From Acinetobacter populi (lineage in GTDB: Bacteria > Pseudomonadota > Gammaproteobacteria > Pseudomonadales > Moraxellaceae), in NCBI RefSeq assembly GCF_002174125.1, contig NZ_NEXX01000005.1:239125-303124 (forward strand): 64,000 bases of DNA, in the 5' to 3' direction. Positions 47,162 through 56,728 of the stretch are shown here, piece after piece. A program made the position numbers and the translations under genes. The notes beneath the pieces were generated by a model that was not told where the DNA came from, searched no databases, and saw nothing but the letters and a program-made list of their open reading frames with translations. Each line of letters begins with the position of its first letter. Positions within the stretch are counted from its first letter, which is position 1.

Positions 47162-48358
47162 ATGAAAAAATTGAGCAGACCATTCATGGTTTTTAGTGCA
47201 TTAATGAGTACCATTTCATTCAATGCGGTAGCAGCAGATTCTTTTCTGGAGTGGAAAAATGAGGATGAAAGTCAATCATTGAAATTAGGTGGTGTCGTGC
47301 GTTTTAATCATCGTTATGAAAGTTGGGGCGGTGAAAATGATGGCGCGGGTAAAACCAATTTTGATATTCTTCGGGTAGATCTCAAAGGTAAATATGATGA
47401 TTTTTATCTTAATTCCAGCTATATCTTGCAGGATCAAGAATACACTTCAATTGAAAAAGCCTATGTCGGATATAACTTTAATAAAAATAATAGTATAGAA
47501 GCAGGATTTGTCTATAAACCATTTGCCATTTATCCTTATCCACAAAATGGCTGGACTTACCATATTCCTTTTTTCTTGGGCTATGGCAACAATATTGCAC
47601 CGGGATTGAACTGGAATTATGTGGATCAGGACTGGGATATTCGTCTGGGATATTATCCGCGAATGTTAGATACCAGTCTGCGTTATTCACCGGAAAGTGC
47701 AACGTATGATGATTTAACAGAAAATGCTTTTGCCTTTCAACAAGGTTATCAGAATGAAAAACAAAATCAGGTCAACGCACGTCTTGTGAAAAAATTTGAT
47801 ACAGAGGTGGGTAAACAAGAAGTTGGTTTATCTGGTGCAGTTTCTCAACTGCATAATAAAACCACCGATAAAAATGGTAAATATTATGCACTGGGTGCAC
47901 ATGCCAATACCAATATTGATCGCTGGAACCTACAGGGTTCGGTCATTCATTATAAATATGATGCCAAAAATCCTGATGGGGTAGATAGCGACATGACTTT
48001 AATGGGCGTCAATGGATTAACACCTGCATACTTTATTGCTTCGGAAGGTACAATCTCTAGTTTAAACGTTGCCTATACTTTACCTGTACAAGATTTTGGT
48101 AAGTTAAAAGCAATTAAATTCTATAATGATTACAGTTATCTGGACAAAAAGCGTCACGACTGGTCTGCTTCCCAGATGAATACGACGGGTATGATGTTTA
48201 TTGCCAATCCATTCTTGGTATGGGCAGATTACACGTGGGGCAAAAATGCCAATATTATTGGCGGAGCGACCAATAGTACCGGTTTTACCAGTACCAGTTC
48301 GGTTAATAGTGATAAATGGCTATATCGAATTAATTTAAATTTTGGTTTTACTTGGTAA
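47162..48358 (+). CDS. Outer-membrane porin (OprP/OprO-like)
   Basis: A 398-residue protein with a signal peptide (cut after AVAA, residue 25) and a beta-barrel ending in aromatic W (NLNFGFTW). LKLGGVVRFNHRYES and the IEKAYVGYNF and VYKPFAIYP segments resemble phosphate-selective-type porins. With the MFS importer and a shared palindrome, it probably admits the pathway substrate through the outer membrane. GAGGAG precedes the ATG. Confidence 0.82.
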   Translation: MKKLSRPFMVFSALMSTISFNAVAADSFLEWKNEDESQSLKLGGVVRFNHRYESWGGENDGAGKTNFDILRVDLKGKYDDFYLNSSYILQDQEYTSIEKAYVGYNFNKNNSIEAGFVYKPFAIYPYPQNGWTYHIPFFLGYGNNIAPGLNWNYVDQDWDIRLGYYPRMLDTSLRYSPESATYDDLTENAFAFQQGYQNEKQNQVNARLVKKFDTEVGKQEVGLSGAVSQLHNKTTDKNGKYYALGAHANTNIDRWNLQGSVIHYKYDAKNPDGVDSDMTLMGVNGLTPAYFIASEGTISSLNVAYTLPVQDFGKLKAIKFYNDYSYLDKKRHDWSASQMNTTGMMFIANPFLVWADYTWGKNANIIGGATNSTGFTSTSSVNSDKWLYRINLNFGFTW

Positions 48359-48413
48359 TAGCGGCATATGAGCAGACAATTTTTATGCTTGTCTACTTTG
48401 ATTTTAAAATTTT

Positions 48414-48449
48414 TGTTGGTTATCAATTATTTGTTTAAGATAACCAACA
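48414..48449 (+). terminator. Hairpins after the porin gene
   Basis: TGTTGGTTATC (48414-48424) pairs with GATAACCAACA (48439-48449). A second hairpin CTACA/TGTAG follows and ends in a T-rich run (about 48454-48480). Confidence 0.55.
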
Positions 48450-48523
48450 GAATCTACAAAAAGTGGCTGTAGAATTTTTATTACTGACTTATTAAAAAGT
48501 GACATTGTATGTAAAATCACAAT

Positions 48524-48538
48524 TGATTATAATTCTCA
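48524..48538. promoter_or_regulatory. Fur-like box before the second ECF sigma gene
   Basis: TGATTATAATTCTCA matches the 7-1-7 Fur consensus at 12 of 14 positions by my count, 31 bases upstream of the sigma start at 48570. Confidence 0.6.
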
Positions 48539-48569
48539 TTCAAATTTATATGAATTGTATCCTTATCAA

Positions 48570-49091
48570 ATGAAAAACAATCCATTGATTGAGGCACTGG
48601 TCACGTATCATGACGATCTGGTTGATTATATTAGCTATCGTTTTGGTGATCGTCAATTTGCTCAGGAAGTGGTACAGGAGACCTGTATTCGGGTCTTACA
48701 AACAACAATACAATCTGATGAAATTCAAAGTCCAATGGCTTTTTTACGCACCATTTGTTTGCGTGTTGCCATTGATTTTTACCGCAAAGAAAAGCATGTG
48801 CACGAATGGATGGATTTTTGTCAGGAGCCACAAGATTATGTGGAATTACATCAAAAAACACTCACCTCACCAGAACTACAATTTGCCAAACAGCAACGAG
48901 AGCAAATTCTGCTGCAAACCATTCAGCAATTACCTGAGAATTGTCGAGATATTTTTATTTTGACCCAACTTTATCATTATTCGCAACATGAAGTGGCAGA
49001 ACATCTGAATTTATCCAGAGGCATGGTGGCACGTTATTTGGCAAAAGCCTTTAAAATCATGTTACCTATTTTGTTGGTGCATGATGAATAA
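48570..49091 (+). CDS. ECF sigma factor, FecI type (second set)
   Basis: A 173-residue sigma factor. Region 2 contains YISYRFGDRQFAQEVVQETCIRVLQ, and region 4 contains LPENCRDIFILTQLYHYSQHEVAEHLNLSRGMVARYLAKAF. A TTG at 48555 would extend it by five codons; the ATG at 48570 is more usual. A Fur-like box lies just upstream. It overlaps the anti-sigma gene by 11 bases. Confidence 0.92.
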   Translation: MKNNPLIEALVTYHDDLVDYISYRFGDRQFAQEVVQETCIRVLQTTIQSDEIQSPMAFLRTICLRVAIDFYRKEKHVHEWMDFCQEPQDYVELHQKTLTSPELQFAKQQREQILLQTIQQLPENCRDIFILTQLYHYSQHEVAEHLNLSRGMVARYLAKAFKIMLPILLVHDE

Positions 49092-49992
49092 TCAACAACC
49101 TGAGCATGAACAACAACAGGATTTGGAACGGGTCAAAAAGCAAAGACTGATACAACAAGCTTTGGAACCTTTTGAAGATGCACTGATTGCACAACTCCCT
49201 AAACCTGAAGAAATTATTCAGGCTGCTTTAGAGCGACAGAAAAAACAGCGGCAGCATCAGAAAAAGATTTTATCACTGCTTGTTTTGGCAACATTGGGTG
49301 GAATATGCTGGTGGAATCCCGTGTATGAACAGCATCTATTAAGTACAGAAGTTGGTGAACAGAAAGATTATATTCTATCGGATGGCAGTCGGGTTCAACT
49401 CAATACCGCTACACAATTACAGGTTGCCTATCGCTTATTTTCCAGAACAATTCAGTTACAGCAAGGTGAAGCAACCTTCCACGTGCGACATGCGGCATGG
49501 CATCAGTGGTTGTCGTGGGCAGAGCGTGGTTTTGAAGTTCAGGCAGGTGATATTCTTATTGAAGATATTGGCACCATTTTTAATGTGCGTACACTGGCAC
49601 AACATGATGCACAAATCGCAGTGGTGCAGGGACAAGTCCGGGTCTGGTCGGCGGATCAACAACACTCGACAATTTTAACGACGGGGCAGAGTATTTCGAC
49701 TGTACAAGGACAATTTGCATCTTCAAACCAGTTACAGGATGTGCAACAGTTAATCGCCTGGCAAAAACGATATTACTATTTTAATAATCAGACGCTGGCG
49801 GATGTGCTGGCCGAATTAAAACGTTATGGTGATTTACCAGTGAGTATTTCATCTGATGAACTGGCGCAGTTACGAATTTCCGGTCAGGCAGATTTAACCC
49901 AGCGCATGCAATTAATACGGGCATTACCAAGTTTTGCACTAGTCAAGCTCGTTGAACAGGAGGATGGCTCCATGGTGATTGTGAAAAAATAG
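49081..49992 (+). CDS. FecR-family anti-sigma factor (second set)
   Basis: A 303-residue protein. A Gln/Glu-rich cytoplasmic N-terminus (1-60) comes first, then a single span (about 63-79, ILSLLVLATLGGICWW), then the periplasmic FecR domain (DYILSDGSRVQLNTATQLQV, FHVRHAAWHQW). An STN-interacting C-terminal region has NNQTLADVLAELKRYGDLPVSI. It would relay a signal from the receptor encoded downstream to the preceding sigma factor. Confidence 0.9.
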   Translation: MMNNQQPEHEQQQDLERVKKQRLIQQALEPFEDALIAQLPKPEEIIQAALERQKKQRQHQKKILSLLVLATLGGICWWNPVYEQHLLSTEVGEQKDYILSDGSRVQLNTATQLQVAYRLFSRTIQLQQGEATFHVRHAAWHQWLSWAERGFEVQAGDILIEDIGTIFNVRTLAQHDAQIAVVQGQVRVWSADQQHSTILTTGQSISTVQGQFASSNQLQDVQQLIAWQKRYYYFNNQTLADVLAELKRYGDLPVSISSDELAQLRISGQADLTQRMQLIRALPSFALVKLVEQEDGSMVIVKK

Positions 49993-50175
49993 AGATAAAT
50001 TTACAATAAATTACATTTTTGCTTGAGCTTTTTTAGCGTTTCAAACGTCATATAGCGTGAGAAAGAAAAAATTAAAAATATTTTAAAAAATGGTGTACAA
50101 CTTTTATTTCCGAAACGACATACAGGATACAGGCACAAAAAATTGTGTAAAAAGTCTAATTTCGGGGAAAAATTA

Positions 50176-52692
50176 ATGATTAAACATAAATCGAATTTGC
50201 GTTTAAAGCGTATAACTTTAATATTGACGACTGCATTGTATGCAGGCGCAGTCTTTGCGGATACAACCTATGCTTTACAGATTCCTGCACAACGTCTGGA
50301 TTTGGCATTACAAAGTCTGGCACAGCAAAGTGGTGCACAGATTTTATTTGTGACAAAAGCTGTAAATAATTATCAGTCAGAAACATTAAATCAAGAACTC
50401 ACTGTTGAACAAGCACTACAACAACTCTTAAAAGGCAAAAACTTACAGATTAAAAAAATTGCAGACAATAAATTTTCACTTGTTGAAGGCCAACCACAAG
50501 CCCGTGATATGGGGCAGCTAAAACCGATTGATGTGAATCCATCAGGAACAGCAAGCCGTGATGCAAATGCAGTGCAGTTGCCTGTGATTGTGGTGGAGGC
50601 GGAAAATGAAGGTTATGCAGCAAAGAAATCTACAGTAGGGGGAAAAACTGAACGGGATTTTAAGGAAATCCAACAATCTGTGACAGTAATTACCTCCCAA
50701 AGAATAAAAGATCAAAATTTACTGAATGTAAGAGATGCTTTAACTCAGACCACGGGGATTAATATTACGGGAGGGAGTAATGCAACCATCTATTCTCGTG
50801 GATTTGTTCTTAGTAATTTTCAATACGATGGTGGTGCACCAAGTTTATATTATGCCAATTATGATCGTGGTAGTTTACCAGATTTATCTGTTTTTGATCA
50901 GGTAGAAGTATTACGGGGTGCAGATGGCCTATTCTCAGGTGCAGGTGAATCCAGTGGAACAGTTAATTTAGTACGAAAACGGCCTTTAAGTTATCAACAA
51001 GCTTTAATAAATTTATCGGCAGGAAGCTGGGATCATTACCGACAACAAGTGGATATTTCTAGTCCTTTAAATAGTACAGGTAGCATTCGTGGACGTATGG
51101 TTGCTATACATGAACAACAGGACTATTTTTATGATACGGCAGATAGTAATCGTAATTTAGTCTACGGTATTATTGAAGCAGATTTAAATAATAAAACTAC
51201 TTTAGCAGCAGGGATTACTTATGATGATCTCGATAGTTCTGAAAATTATTGGGGATTACCACGTTATGCTGATGGTCGAGATATTGGCTATTCTCGTAAA
51301 ACTAATTTGCAAACTGATTGGACAAATCAAAATACTAAACGTACCCAAATTTTTGCAGAATTAAATCATCAGCTTAATGAGGATTGGCAGTTAAAGCTTA
51401 ATTCCTCATGGCAAGAAACTCAAAATAATAACAAAATAGGCTATAGTTTTGCAGCGATTAATCCATTAACTGGACAATCAAATTATTTTGAAATGTCGAA
51501 AAGCAAAACCAAGCCTACAGAAATTCTGGTTGATGCATCTATAAATGGTAAGTTTGATCTTTTTGGACATCAACAAGAGTTATTAGTTGGTGGAAATTGG
51601 CAACGCTATAACCTTGATAAAGGCTATTATAGTGGAACTAGTACTACCATTGATGCCTTAAACTTTAATCCTTCTAGTATTGCAGAACCTGATTGGAAGA
51701 CAATAGATTATTTGATAACGGACTATAAAGTCTCGCAATACGGTATTTTTGCTAGTCTACGCTCTGATTTAACACAGAAACTACATTCGGTGATTGGAGT
51801 ACGTTATAGTAAATATAATTACGATTATCTATACCAAAAATTTGATAAAGATGGAAATTACTTAAAAACAAATTCTGATCAGAATTATTCAACTCCGTCA
51901 CAAGTAACGCCATATTTTGGCTTAACCTATGATTTTTTACCTAATACCGCACTTTATGCCAGTTATTCTCAAATATTTAAACCTCAAGGAACGAATGTTG
52001 ATAAAACTGGTAACATGCTTAAACCGATTGAAGGTAATAGTTTAGAGCTTGGTGTTAAGCAAACATGGTTAAATAACCAATTACAAGGCAGTTTAGCAGT
52101 TTATCAAACTACACGAGAAAATGAAGCTGTTAGCCTTGGGTATTCGTCTGCTTTCCCGGGATTTAGTTGCTGTTATGTAGCCAGTGGAAAAATACAGGTT
52201 CGTGGCATAGATACTGAATTAAATGGGAAATTAACACCAAATTGGGATATTTCAATTGGCTATACTTATAATGATGCCAAAAAGAAATCAGGATATAGTA
52301 CTGGAAATGGTACAGCTTATTCGACCAATGGAACACCAAAAAATCAGTTAAAAATCTGGACGATGTATCGTTTACCAAATCAACTGGAAAAATGGCGTAT
52401 TGGTGGCGGTGTCAGAATGCAAAGTGAAACTTATAGTGAAGGTACAGCTAATATTTATGATCCAAGTGGTAATGGTATAGTTATTGGTTCACAAACTTTT
52501 AAATTTACTACAGGTTTTTACGCAGTTACAGGTTTGAGAGTTGACTACCAAATGAATCAGAACTGGTCATTAGGTATTAATGTTGATAATTTATTTGACC
52601 GTACTTATTGGCGACAAGCAACAAATACCTCTCGGAATAATTATTATGGTGATCCACGCAACTTTATGTTAACGATTAGTGGTAAATATTAA
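50176..52692 (+). CDS. TonB-dependent siderophore-type receptor with STN domain (second set)
   Basis: An 838-residue receptor. Signal peptide 1-29 (AVFA); STN domain about 33-105 (YALQIPAQRLDLALQSLAQQSGAQILF); TonB-box-like VIVVEA near 135; plug (SVTVITSQRIKDQNLLNVRDALTQTTG, RGADGLFSGAGESSGTVNLVRKRP); barrel to the C-terminus (NVDNLFDRTYWRQ ... LTISGKY). It is FhuE/FpvA-like; the ligand is unknown. The frame extends to a TTG at 50143, but GGGGAAA marks the ATG at 50176. There is no client or synthesis gene next to it. Confidence 0.92.
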   Translation: MIKHKSNLRLKRITLILTTALYAGAVFADTTYALQIPAQRLDLALQSLAQQSGAQILFVTKAVNNYQSETLNQELTVEQALQQLLKGKNLQIKKIADNKFSLVEGQPQARDMGQLKPIDVNPSGTASRDANAVQLPVIVVEAENEGYAAKKSTVGGKTERDFKEIQQSVTVITSQRIKDQNLLNVRDALTQTTGINITGGSNATIYSRGFVLSNFQYDGGAPSLYYANYDRGSLPDLSVFDQVEVLRGADGLFSGAGESSGTVNLVRKRPLSYQQALINLSAGSWDHYRQQVDISSPLNSTGSIRGRMVAIHEQQDYFYDTADSNRNLVYGIIEADLNNKTTLAAGITYDDLDSSENYWGLPRYADGRDIGYSRKTNLQTDWTNQNTKRTQIFAELNHQLNEDWQLKLNSSWQETQNNNKIGYSFAAINPLTGQSNYFEMSKSKTKPTEILVDASINGKFDLFGHQQELLVGGNWQRYNLDKGYYSGTSTTIDALNFNPSSIAEPDWKTIDYLITDYKVSQYGIFASLRSDLTQKLHSVIGVRYSKYNYDYLYQKFDKDGNYLKTNSDQNYSTPSQVTPYFGLTYDFLPNTALYASYSQIFKPQGTNVDKTGNMLKPIEGNSLELGVKQTWLNNQLQGSLAVYQTTRENEAVSLGYSSAFPGFSCCYVASGKIQVRGIDTELNGKLTPNWDISIGYTYNDAKKKSGYSTGNGTAYSTNGTPKNQLKIWTMYRLPNQLEKWRIGGGVRMQSETYSEGTANIYDPSGNGIVIGSQTFKFTTGFYAVTGLRVDYQMNQNWSLGINVDNLFDRTYWRQATNTSRNNYYGDPRNFMLTISGKY

Positions 52693-52772
52693 GTTTGAAA
52701 ATTTGCACAAAACTTAAAGCTGTGGCATGCTGTGCTTACTTATGGATTGCGATCCAAAACGAAATGAAACGA

Positions 52773-52895
52773 CAAGGGGAGTAGCCTCCTCAAACATAGT
52801 CATAAACCCACTATGTGTCAGATATCGTCAATACACTTTTTGATAAAAAGTCGGTATCTGAGCATCATCTTCCAGATGGTGTAGGCAAGACCTTG
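52773..52895 (+). ncRNA. yybP-ykoY (manganese) riboswitch aptamer
   Basis: The leader holds the family's conserved segments in order: AAGGGGAGTAGCC (from 52774), AGTCATA (from 52798), GTCAGATATCGTCA, and GCAAGACCTTG ending at 52895. The outer helix pairs CAAGG (52773-52777) with CCTTG (52891-52895). Such aptamers bind Mn2+ and control metal exporters or TerC-type genes; here a TerC-family gene follows. Assignment is by eye from conserved blocks and context. Confidence 0.85.
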
Positions 52896-52946
52896 ATCAT
52901 GTTGAAAACAGATGAAATTCGTCTGGCAACTGGTCGAGGTTTTTTT
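52890..52946 (+). terminator. Riboswitch expression platform terminator
   Basis: The left arm ACCTTGATCATGTTG (52890-52904) pairs with CAACTGGTCGAGGT (52927-52940), followed by seven Ts (52940-52946). The left arm shares CCTTG with the aptamer's closing helix, so ligand-bound aptamer and terminator exclude each other, predicting that the metal turns the gene on. Confidence 0.8.
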
Positions 52947-52977
52947 ATGCCCAATTGCTGGATATGGAGGATGAAAT

Positions 52978-53937
52978 ATGGTTTCAGTCGGTAACATTTG
53001 GCTGTATTTGGTGTTCTTTGGCATTGTCTTTGTCATGCTATTGATCGACTTTTTAGGCTTTAAACAAAAACAGAATCAACCTGTTCCCCTAAAGCAAGCA
53101 GCTTGGTGGAGTATCGCTTGGGTTTCGGTTGCCATGCTTTTTGCCGGTGGTTTGTGGTTGTATCTACAACAGACATTTGATGTCGGCATTGCCAACCAAA
53201 AAACCTTGGAATATATCACCGGTTATTTACTAGAAAAATCTTTGGCAATTGATAACGTCTTTGTCTGGTTGATGATTTTCTCGGCTTTTGCTATTCCTCC
53301 TGCGTTGCAGCGTCAGGTGTTGTTATATGGCGTAATTGGGGCAATTGTTTTAAGAACTATTTTTATTTTTATCGGCGCATGGCTGGTACAGGAATTTTCT
53401 TGGATATTATATATCTTCGGGGCATTTTTGGTTTATACCGGCTTTAAGTTCTTAAAAGGACAGGAAGAAGATCCAAATATCGAAGATATGAAATTGCTAA
53501 AATGGTTACGTAATCATTTACCAATTACCAATACACTGCAAGGCAATAAATTTTTTGTGCGGGAGCAGGGCAAGCTTTGGGTCACACCGTTGTTTATTGT
53601 GCTAATTCTAGTTGAATTTTCTGATGTGATTTTTGCAGTTGATTCAATCCCGGCGATTTTTGCGGTCACTACCGATCCCTTTATTGTATTAAGTGCCAAT
53701 TTGATGGCAATTCTGGGCTTACGTGCGATGTTCTTTTTACTGTCTGGTGCCGCAGCTAAAATGCATTATTTACCCTATGGTTTAGGGGTGATTTTATTGT
53801 TTATCGGTGCCAAGATGTTATTGCTGGATGTATTCCATATGCCGATCTGGATATCTTTAGGCTTTATTGCAATTGTTCTTGCCATCACTGCTTATCTATC
53901 AATTCGTTATAACAAGCAACAAAATAATCTTTCTTAA
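52978..53937 (+). CDS. TerC/Alx-family membrane protein
   Basis: A 319-residue integral membrane protein with about nine spans. The family hallmarks are LEKSLAIDNVFVWLMIF (near 85) and VEFSDVIFAVDSIPAIFAVTTDPFIV (near 210), each with acidic residues inside the membrane. Homologues (Alx, MeeF-like) export or handle Mn2+. GGAGG at 52966-52970 sets the start. It is controlled by the riboswitch just upstream, which fits a metal role. Confidence 0.93.
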   Translation: MVSVGNIWLYLVFFGIVFVMLLIDFLGFKQKQNQPVPLKQAAWWSIAWVSVAMLFAGGLWLYLQQTFDVGIANQKTLEYITGYLLEKSLAIDNVFVWLMIFSAFAIPPALQRQVLLYGVIGAIVLRTIFIFIGAWLVQEFSWILYIFGAFLVYTGFKFLKGQEEDPNIEDMKLLKWLRNHLPITNTLQGNKFFVREQGKLWVTPLFIVLILVEFSDVIFAVDSIPAIFAVTTDPFIVLSANLMAILGLRAMFFLLSGAAAKMHYLPYGLGVILLFIGAKMLLLDVFHMPIWISLGFIAIVLAITAYLSIRYNKQQNNLS

Positions 53938-53951
53938 GTTTTGCTCCACGA

Positions 53952-53997
53952 AAAGACCCTGTGACGCTGTCTAATCACTAGGGAATACAGGGTCTTT
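53952..53997. terminator. Bidirectional terminator between terC-like and riboflavin synthase genes
   Basis: AAAGACCCTGT (53952-53962) pairs perfectly with 53987-53997 around a 24-base loop. The flanking genes converge on it. Confidence 0.65.
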
Positions 53998-54010
53998 AGG
54001 CGCAAAATAT

Positions 54011-54631
54011 TTAAAGGCGATTGGCATAAATGCCTTCAATGGTATCGACCAGTGTTCGTGTCGTATGGTCAATTTCAAAATTGACAAAATCGCCCTGTTT
54101 TAGAAATTTTAGATTGGTCAGACGCAAGGTTTCGGGAATCAGATCGACAGAGATCAAATGCTGCGCCTTATCCACATTGTTGACGGTTAAGCTGCAACCA
54201 TGTAGTCCGATAAAACCTTTATGAAAGAAATACTTCATTTTTTCGGCAGGAATGGCAATATCCAGATGCAGGGTTGCGCCATGGTGCTGTAATTGCTTGA
54301 TCTGTGCCATGCCTTCAATATGCCCATACAGACTGTGCCCACCATTTTCCATACCGACTTTAAATGAGCGCTCTACATTTACGGGACTGTCTTTTTGTAG
54401 GAATTGTAAGGTGGTTAAGGCATTGCTAACATCCGAAATATCAAAGGCGATCGATTGCAGATCCTCCGATATCTGGGTGACGGTCAGACATACGCCATCA
54501 ATTGCTACACTGGCACCGATAAAAACATCATCAAATAATCCTTGCGTATTGCTGACAAAGATTGTGCGGTAGCCATCTGCAAGTTGTATGTTCCGGATGT
54601 GTTCCACACCCATGACGATGCCAGTGTACAT
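54011..54631 (-). CDS. ribE: Riboflavin synthase, alpha-type
   Basis: A 206-residue protein of two lumazine-binding repeats. MYTGIVMGVEHI opens repeat 1 with GASVAIDGVCLTVT; GGHSLYGHIEG links to repeat 2 with GFIGLHGCSLTVNNV and LIPETLRLTNL. It converts two lumazines to riboflavin. The order and the MKYFF-KGFIG segment match the E. coli-type enzyme. Other riboflavin genes are not adjacent. Confidence 0.92.
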   Translation of the reverse strand: MYTGIVMGVEHIRNIQLADGYRTIFVSNTQGLFDDVFIGASVAIDGVCLTVTQISEDLQSIAFDISDVSNALTTLQFLQKDSPVNVERSFKVGMENGGHSLYGHIEGMAQIKQLQHHGATLHLDIAIPAEKMKYFFHKGFIGLHGCSLTVNNVDKAQHLISVDLIPETLRLTNLKFLKQGDFVNFEIDHTTRTLVDTIEGIYANRL

Positions 54632-54829
54632 TATCTTTTCCTTTTAATTAATTTTGGGAGCCAGTATCCAGTAGAAATCAATTCATCATGATGCTTTTCA
54701 TGCTGTTAGTGTCATCCGGATTTGAAGGGTGATCACATATATGATACTGAATAGACACAATATCAATTATTCACAATAAAAGCATTATTGCATTATATAA
54801 TCAGTCTGGATTTTATGAGGAAGAATATA

Positions 54830-55549
54830 ATGAAATTATGGCACGGTGTCCTATTGGCAACGTCTACATTGACGTTAAGTAATTTTGCCCAAGCCGATCT
54901 GATTGGTATTTATGGCAGTGTAGATTATTGGAATTTAGGCGGGGATTATAATGAAGGACAATCTGGAAGTCGTTTAGAGGGTGCCAATGCACTGGATCTG
55001 GATGATAAAGGCCAAGCACAATTTGCATTATCGTTTGAACATCCCATTCCTTTGATTCCCAATGCCCGTATTCGTCATGTCAGTATTGATGCCGAAACAG
55101 AGCAGTCGTTGGCTGGCAATCCGACGTTTGATATTCAGTTAAACAATACTGATTTTATTCTTTATTATGAGCTTCTGGATAATATTGTCAGTGCCGATGT
55201 TGGTATTGCAGCAAAACGTCTGGATGGGGATGTGACCTATCATGGCTTAAGCGGTAAAGATAAGTTAAATATCAGCGAAACAGCACCCATGCTCTATGGT
55301 GCTTTAGGTGCAAAACTTCCCTTTACTGGTTTAAGTGCCAAAGCAGAAGCGTTGTTGACCAGTTATAGCGATACCAAAATCAGTGATGTATCTGCCGAAG
55401 TGAAGTATGATTTTGTTGATAATTTATTGGTTGATGTAGGTGCCAAAGCGGGCTATCGTATTTTAAATATCGATCTGGATGATCAAGATGATATTGATAC
55501 CAAGTTCCGTTTTAAAGGGCCTTATATCGGTTTGGAAGCACATTTTTAA
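54830..55549 (+). CDS. Small outer-membrane beta-barrel protein (TIGR04219-like)
   Basis: A 239-residue protein with a signal peptide (cut after AQA, about residue 22) followed by DLIGIYGSVDYWNLGG and alternating beta strands to a terminal F (IGLEAHF). It resembles the TIGR04219 outer-membrane family of unknown role. GAGGA about 10 bases upstream selects the ATG at 54830; upstream in-frame starts at 54788 and 54815 are less likely. Confidence 0.78.
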   Translation: MKLWHGVLLATSTLTLSNFAQADLIGIYGSVDYWNLGGDYNEGQSGSRLEGANALDLDDKGQAQFALSFEHPIPLIPNARIRHVSIDAETEQSLAGNPTFDIQLNNTDFILYYELLDNIVSADVGIAAKRLDGDVTYHGLSGKDKLNISETAPMLYGALGAKLPFTGLSAKAEALLTSYSDTKISDVSAEVKYDFVDNLLVDVGAKAGYRILNIDLDDQDDIDTKFRFKGPYIGLEAHF

Positions 55550-55643
55550 TTATCACATCTTTTTTAAATGATTGTGATGCAGCCTGCAATAGGATAAGCA
55601 ATTCATGTTTGCAGGACTGCAAAGCATATCGGGTTAATTCATC

Positions 55644-55657
55644 GTTTCACGTGGAAC
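55644..55657. promoter_or_regulatory. parS-like ParB-binding site between convergent genes
   Basis: GTTTCACGTGGAAC, the same hybrid core as the site at 31710, followed by A. It lies 3 bases after the esterase stop codon in a 111-base gap. Confidence 0.75.
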
Positions 55658-55660
55658 ATT

Positions 55661-56728
55661 TTATTTTAATTTATCCCAAAATTTTCGAAAATCTCTGGCT
55701 GTATTGATCCAGTGCTGTTTGGCAGCTTTATGAATAGGGGTGAAATTGATAAAGCCATGTGTCATATCCTGAGCTTCCTGATATTTTATCGCAATGCCCG
55801 CCTGTTTTAGTTTTTGTGCGTAAATTTCACCTTCATCATGCAATAGATCGTAGCCAGCGGTGACGATGTAGGCAGGCGCTACTTTGTTTAAGTCACCGTA
55901 GAGAGGAGAAACTAATGGATCATCAAGAGCGACATTTTGCTGGATAACATATAATTCGGTCACGCTATCGATATCATTGTCATTTAAAATCAGGCCTTCG
56001 CGAAATTTATAATAAGACGCATAACGACTTTTAAAATCTACCGCAGGATAAATCAATAGTTGCGCTGAGGGTGTATAGATGGTGTTTTTTGTTTTTTGAC
56101 AAACGACTGCACTTAAATTACCTCCGGCACTATCACCTGCAACCGCAATCTTTTTCCCTGCAATATCTAGTTGTTTGTAATGCTGATATGTCCATTCCAG
56201 TGCTTCCACACAACAGCCAACGATGTATTCTGGTGAATGTTCCGGTGCAAGGGGATAGTCGATACTTAACACTTGTACATTGGCAGCTTTGGCCAGCAAA
56301 CGACAAGCTTCATCATGTGTATTAAGGTCACCGACAATAAATCCACCGCCATGATAAAAAATGATCAGGGGCAGTTTTTTCCCGGGTTTGGGATGATAAC
56401 GTCTTGCACGTAAGGTTTGATGTTTTAACGGTAAATCCAGATCTTCAACCAATTGTATCGGTGTCGGCGTTGCCACAATAGAACGCATTTGTCGCTGGAA
56501 TTGAACACGACTTTTTGCATAATCTTCGGTAACTAAGTTAATTTTCCCTTGTCGCTGTTGTATTGCCAGCAAACATTTTAAAAAGGGGTGAAGGGTTTTA
56601 AAATCATGCTGATAGCCCAGTATTTTGGCAAGACGGTGTTGTATGACTTTGGGTGCTTTATCCAAAGTACGGGCACTTGAGCCTTGTGATTTTTCCAAAA
56701 ATTGTTCTATATCAAAAAAATTACCCAT
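55661..56728 (-). CDS. Alpha/beta hydrolase, hormone-sensitive-lipase family
   Basis: A 355-residue esterase-like protein. The oxyanion motif HGGGF (in FYHGGGFIVGDL) and the nucleophile GDSAGG (VAGDSAGGNLSAVV) define the HSL family; Asp (TAGYDLLHDEG) and His (MTHGFINF) complete the triad. No signal peptide. The frame extends to 56797, but AGGAAG sits 7 bases before the ATG at 56726-56728. The natural substrate is unknown. Confidence 0.92.
   Translation of the reverse strand: MGNFFDIEQFLEKSQGSSARTLDKAPKVIQHRLAKILGYQHDFKTLHPFLKCLLAIQQRQGKINLVTEDYAKSRVQFQRQMRSIVATPTPIQLVEDLDLPLKHQTLRARRYHPKPGKKLPLIIFYHGGGFIVGDLNTHDEACRLLAKAANVQVLSIDYPLAPEHSPEYIVGCCVEALEWTYQHYKQLDIAGKKIAVAGDSAGGNLSAVVCQKTKNTIYTPSAQLLIYPAVDFKSRYASYYKFREGLILNDNDIDSVTELYVIQQNVALDDPLVSPLYGDLNKVAPAYIVTAGYDLLHDEGEIYAQKLKQAGIAIKYQEAQDMTHGFINFTPIHKAAKQHWINTARDFRKFWDKLK

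Noticed and set aside
49476..49489. A fifth parS-like site, CTTCCACGTGCGAC, inside the second fecR gene
   Set aside because: It shares the CACGTG centre but has three mismatches and is not a palindrome.
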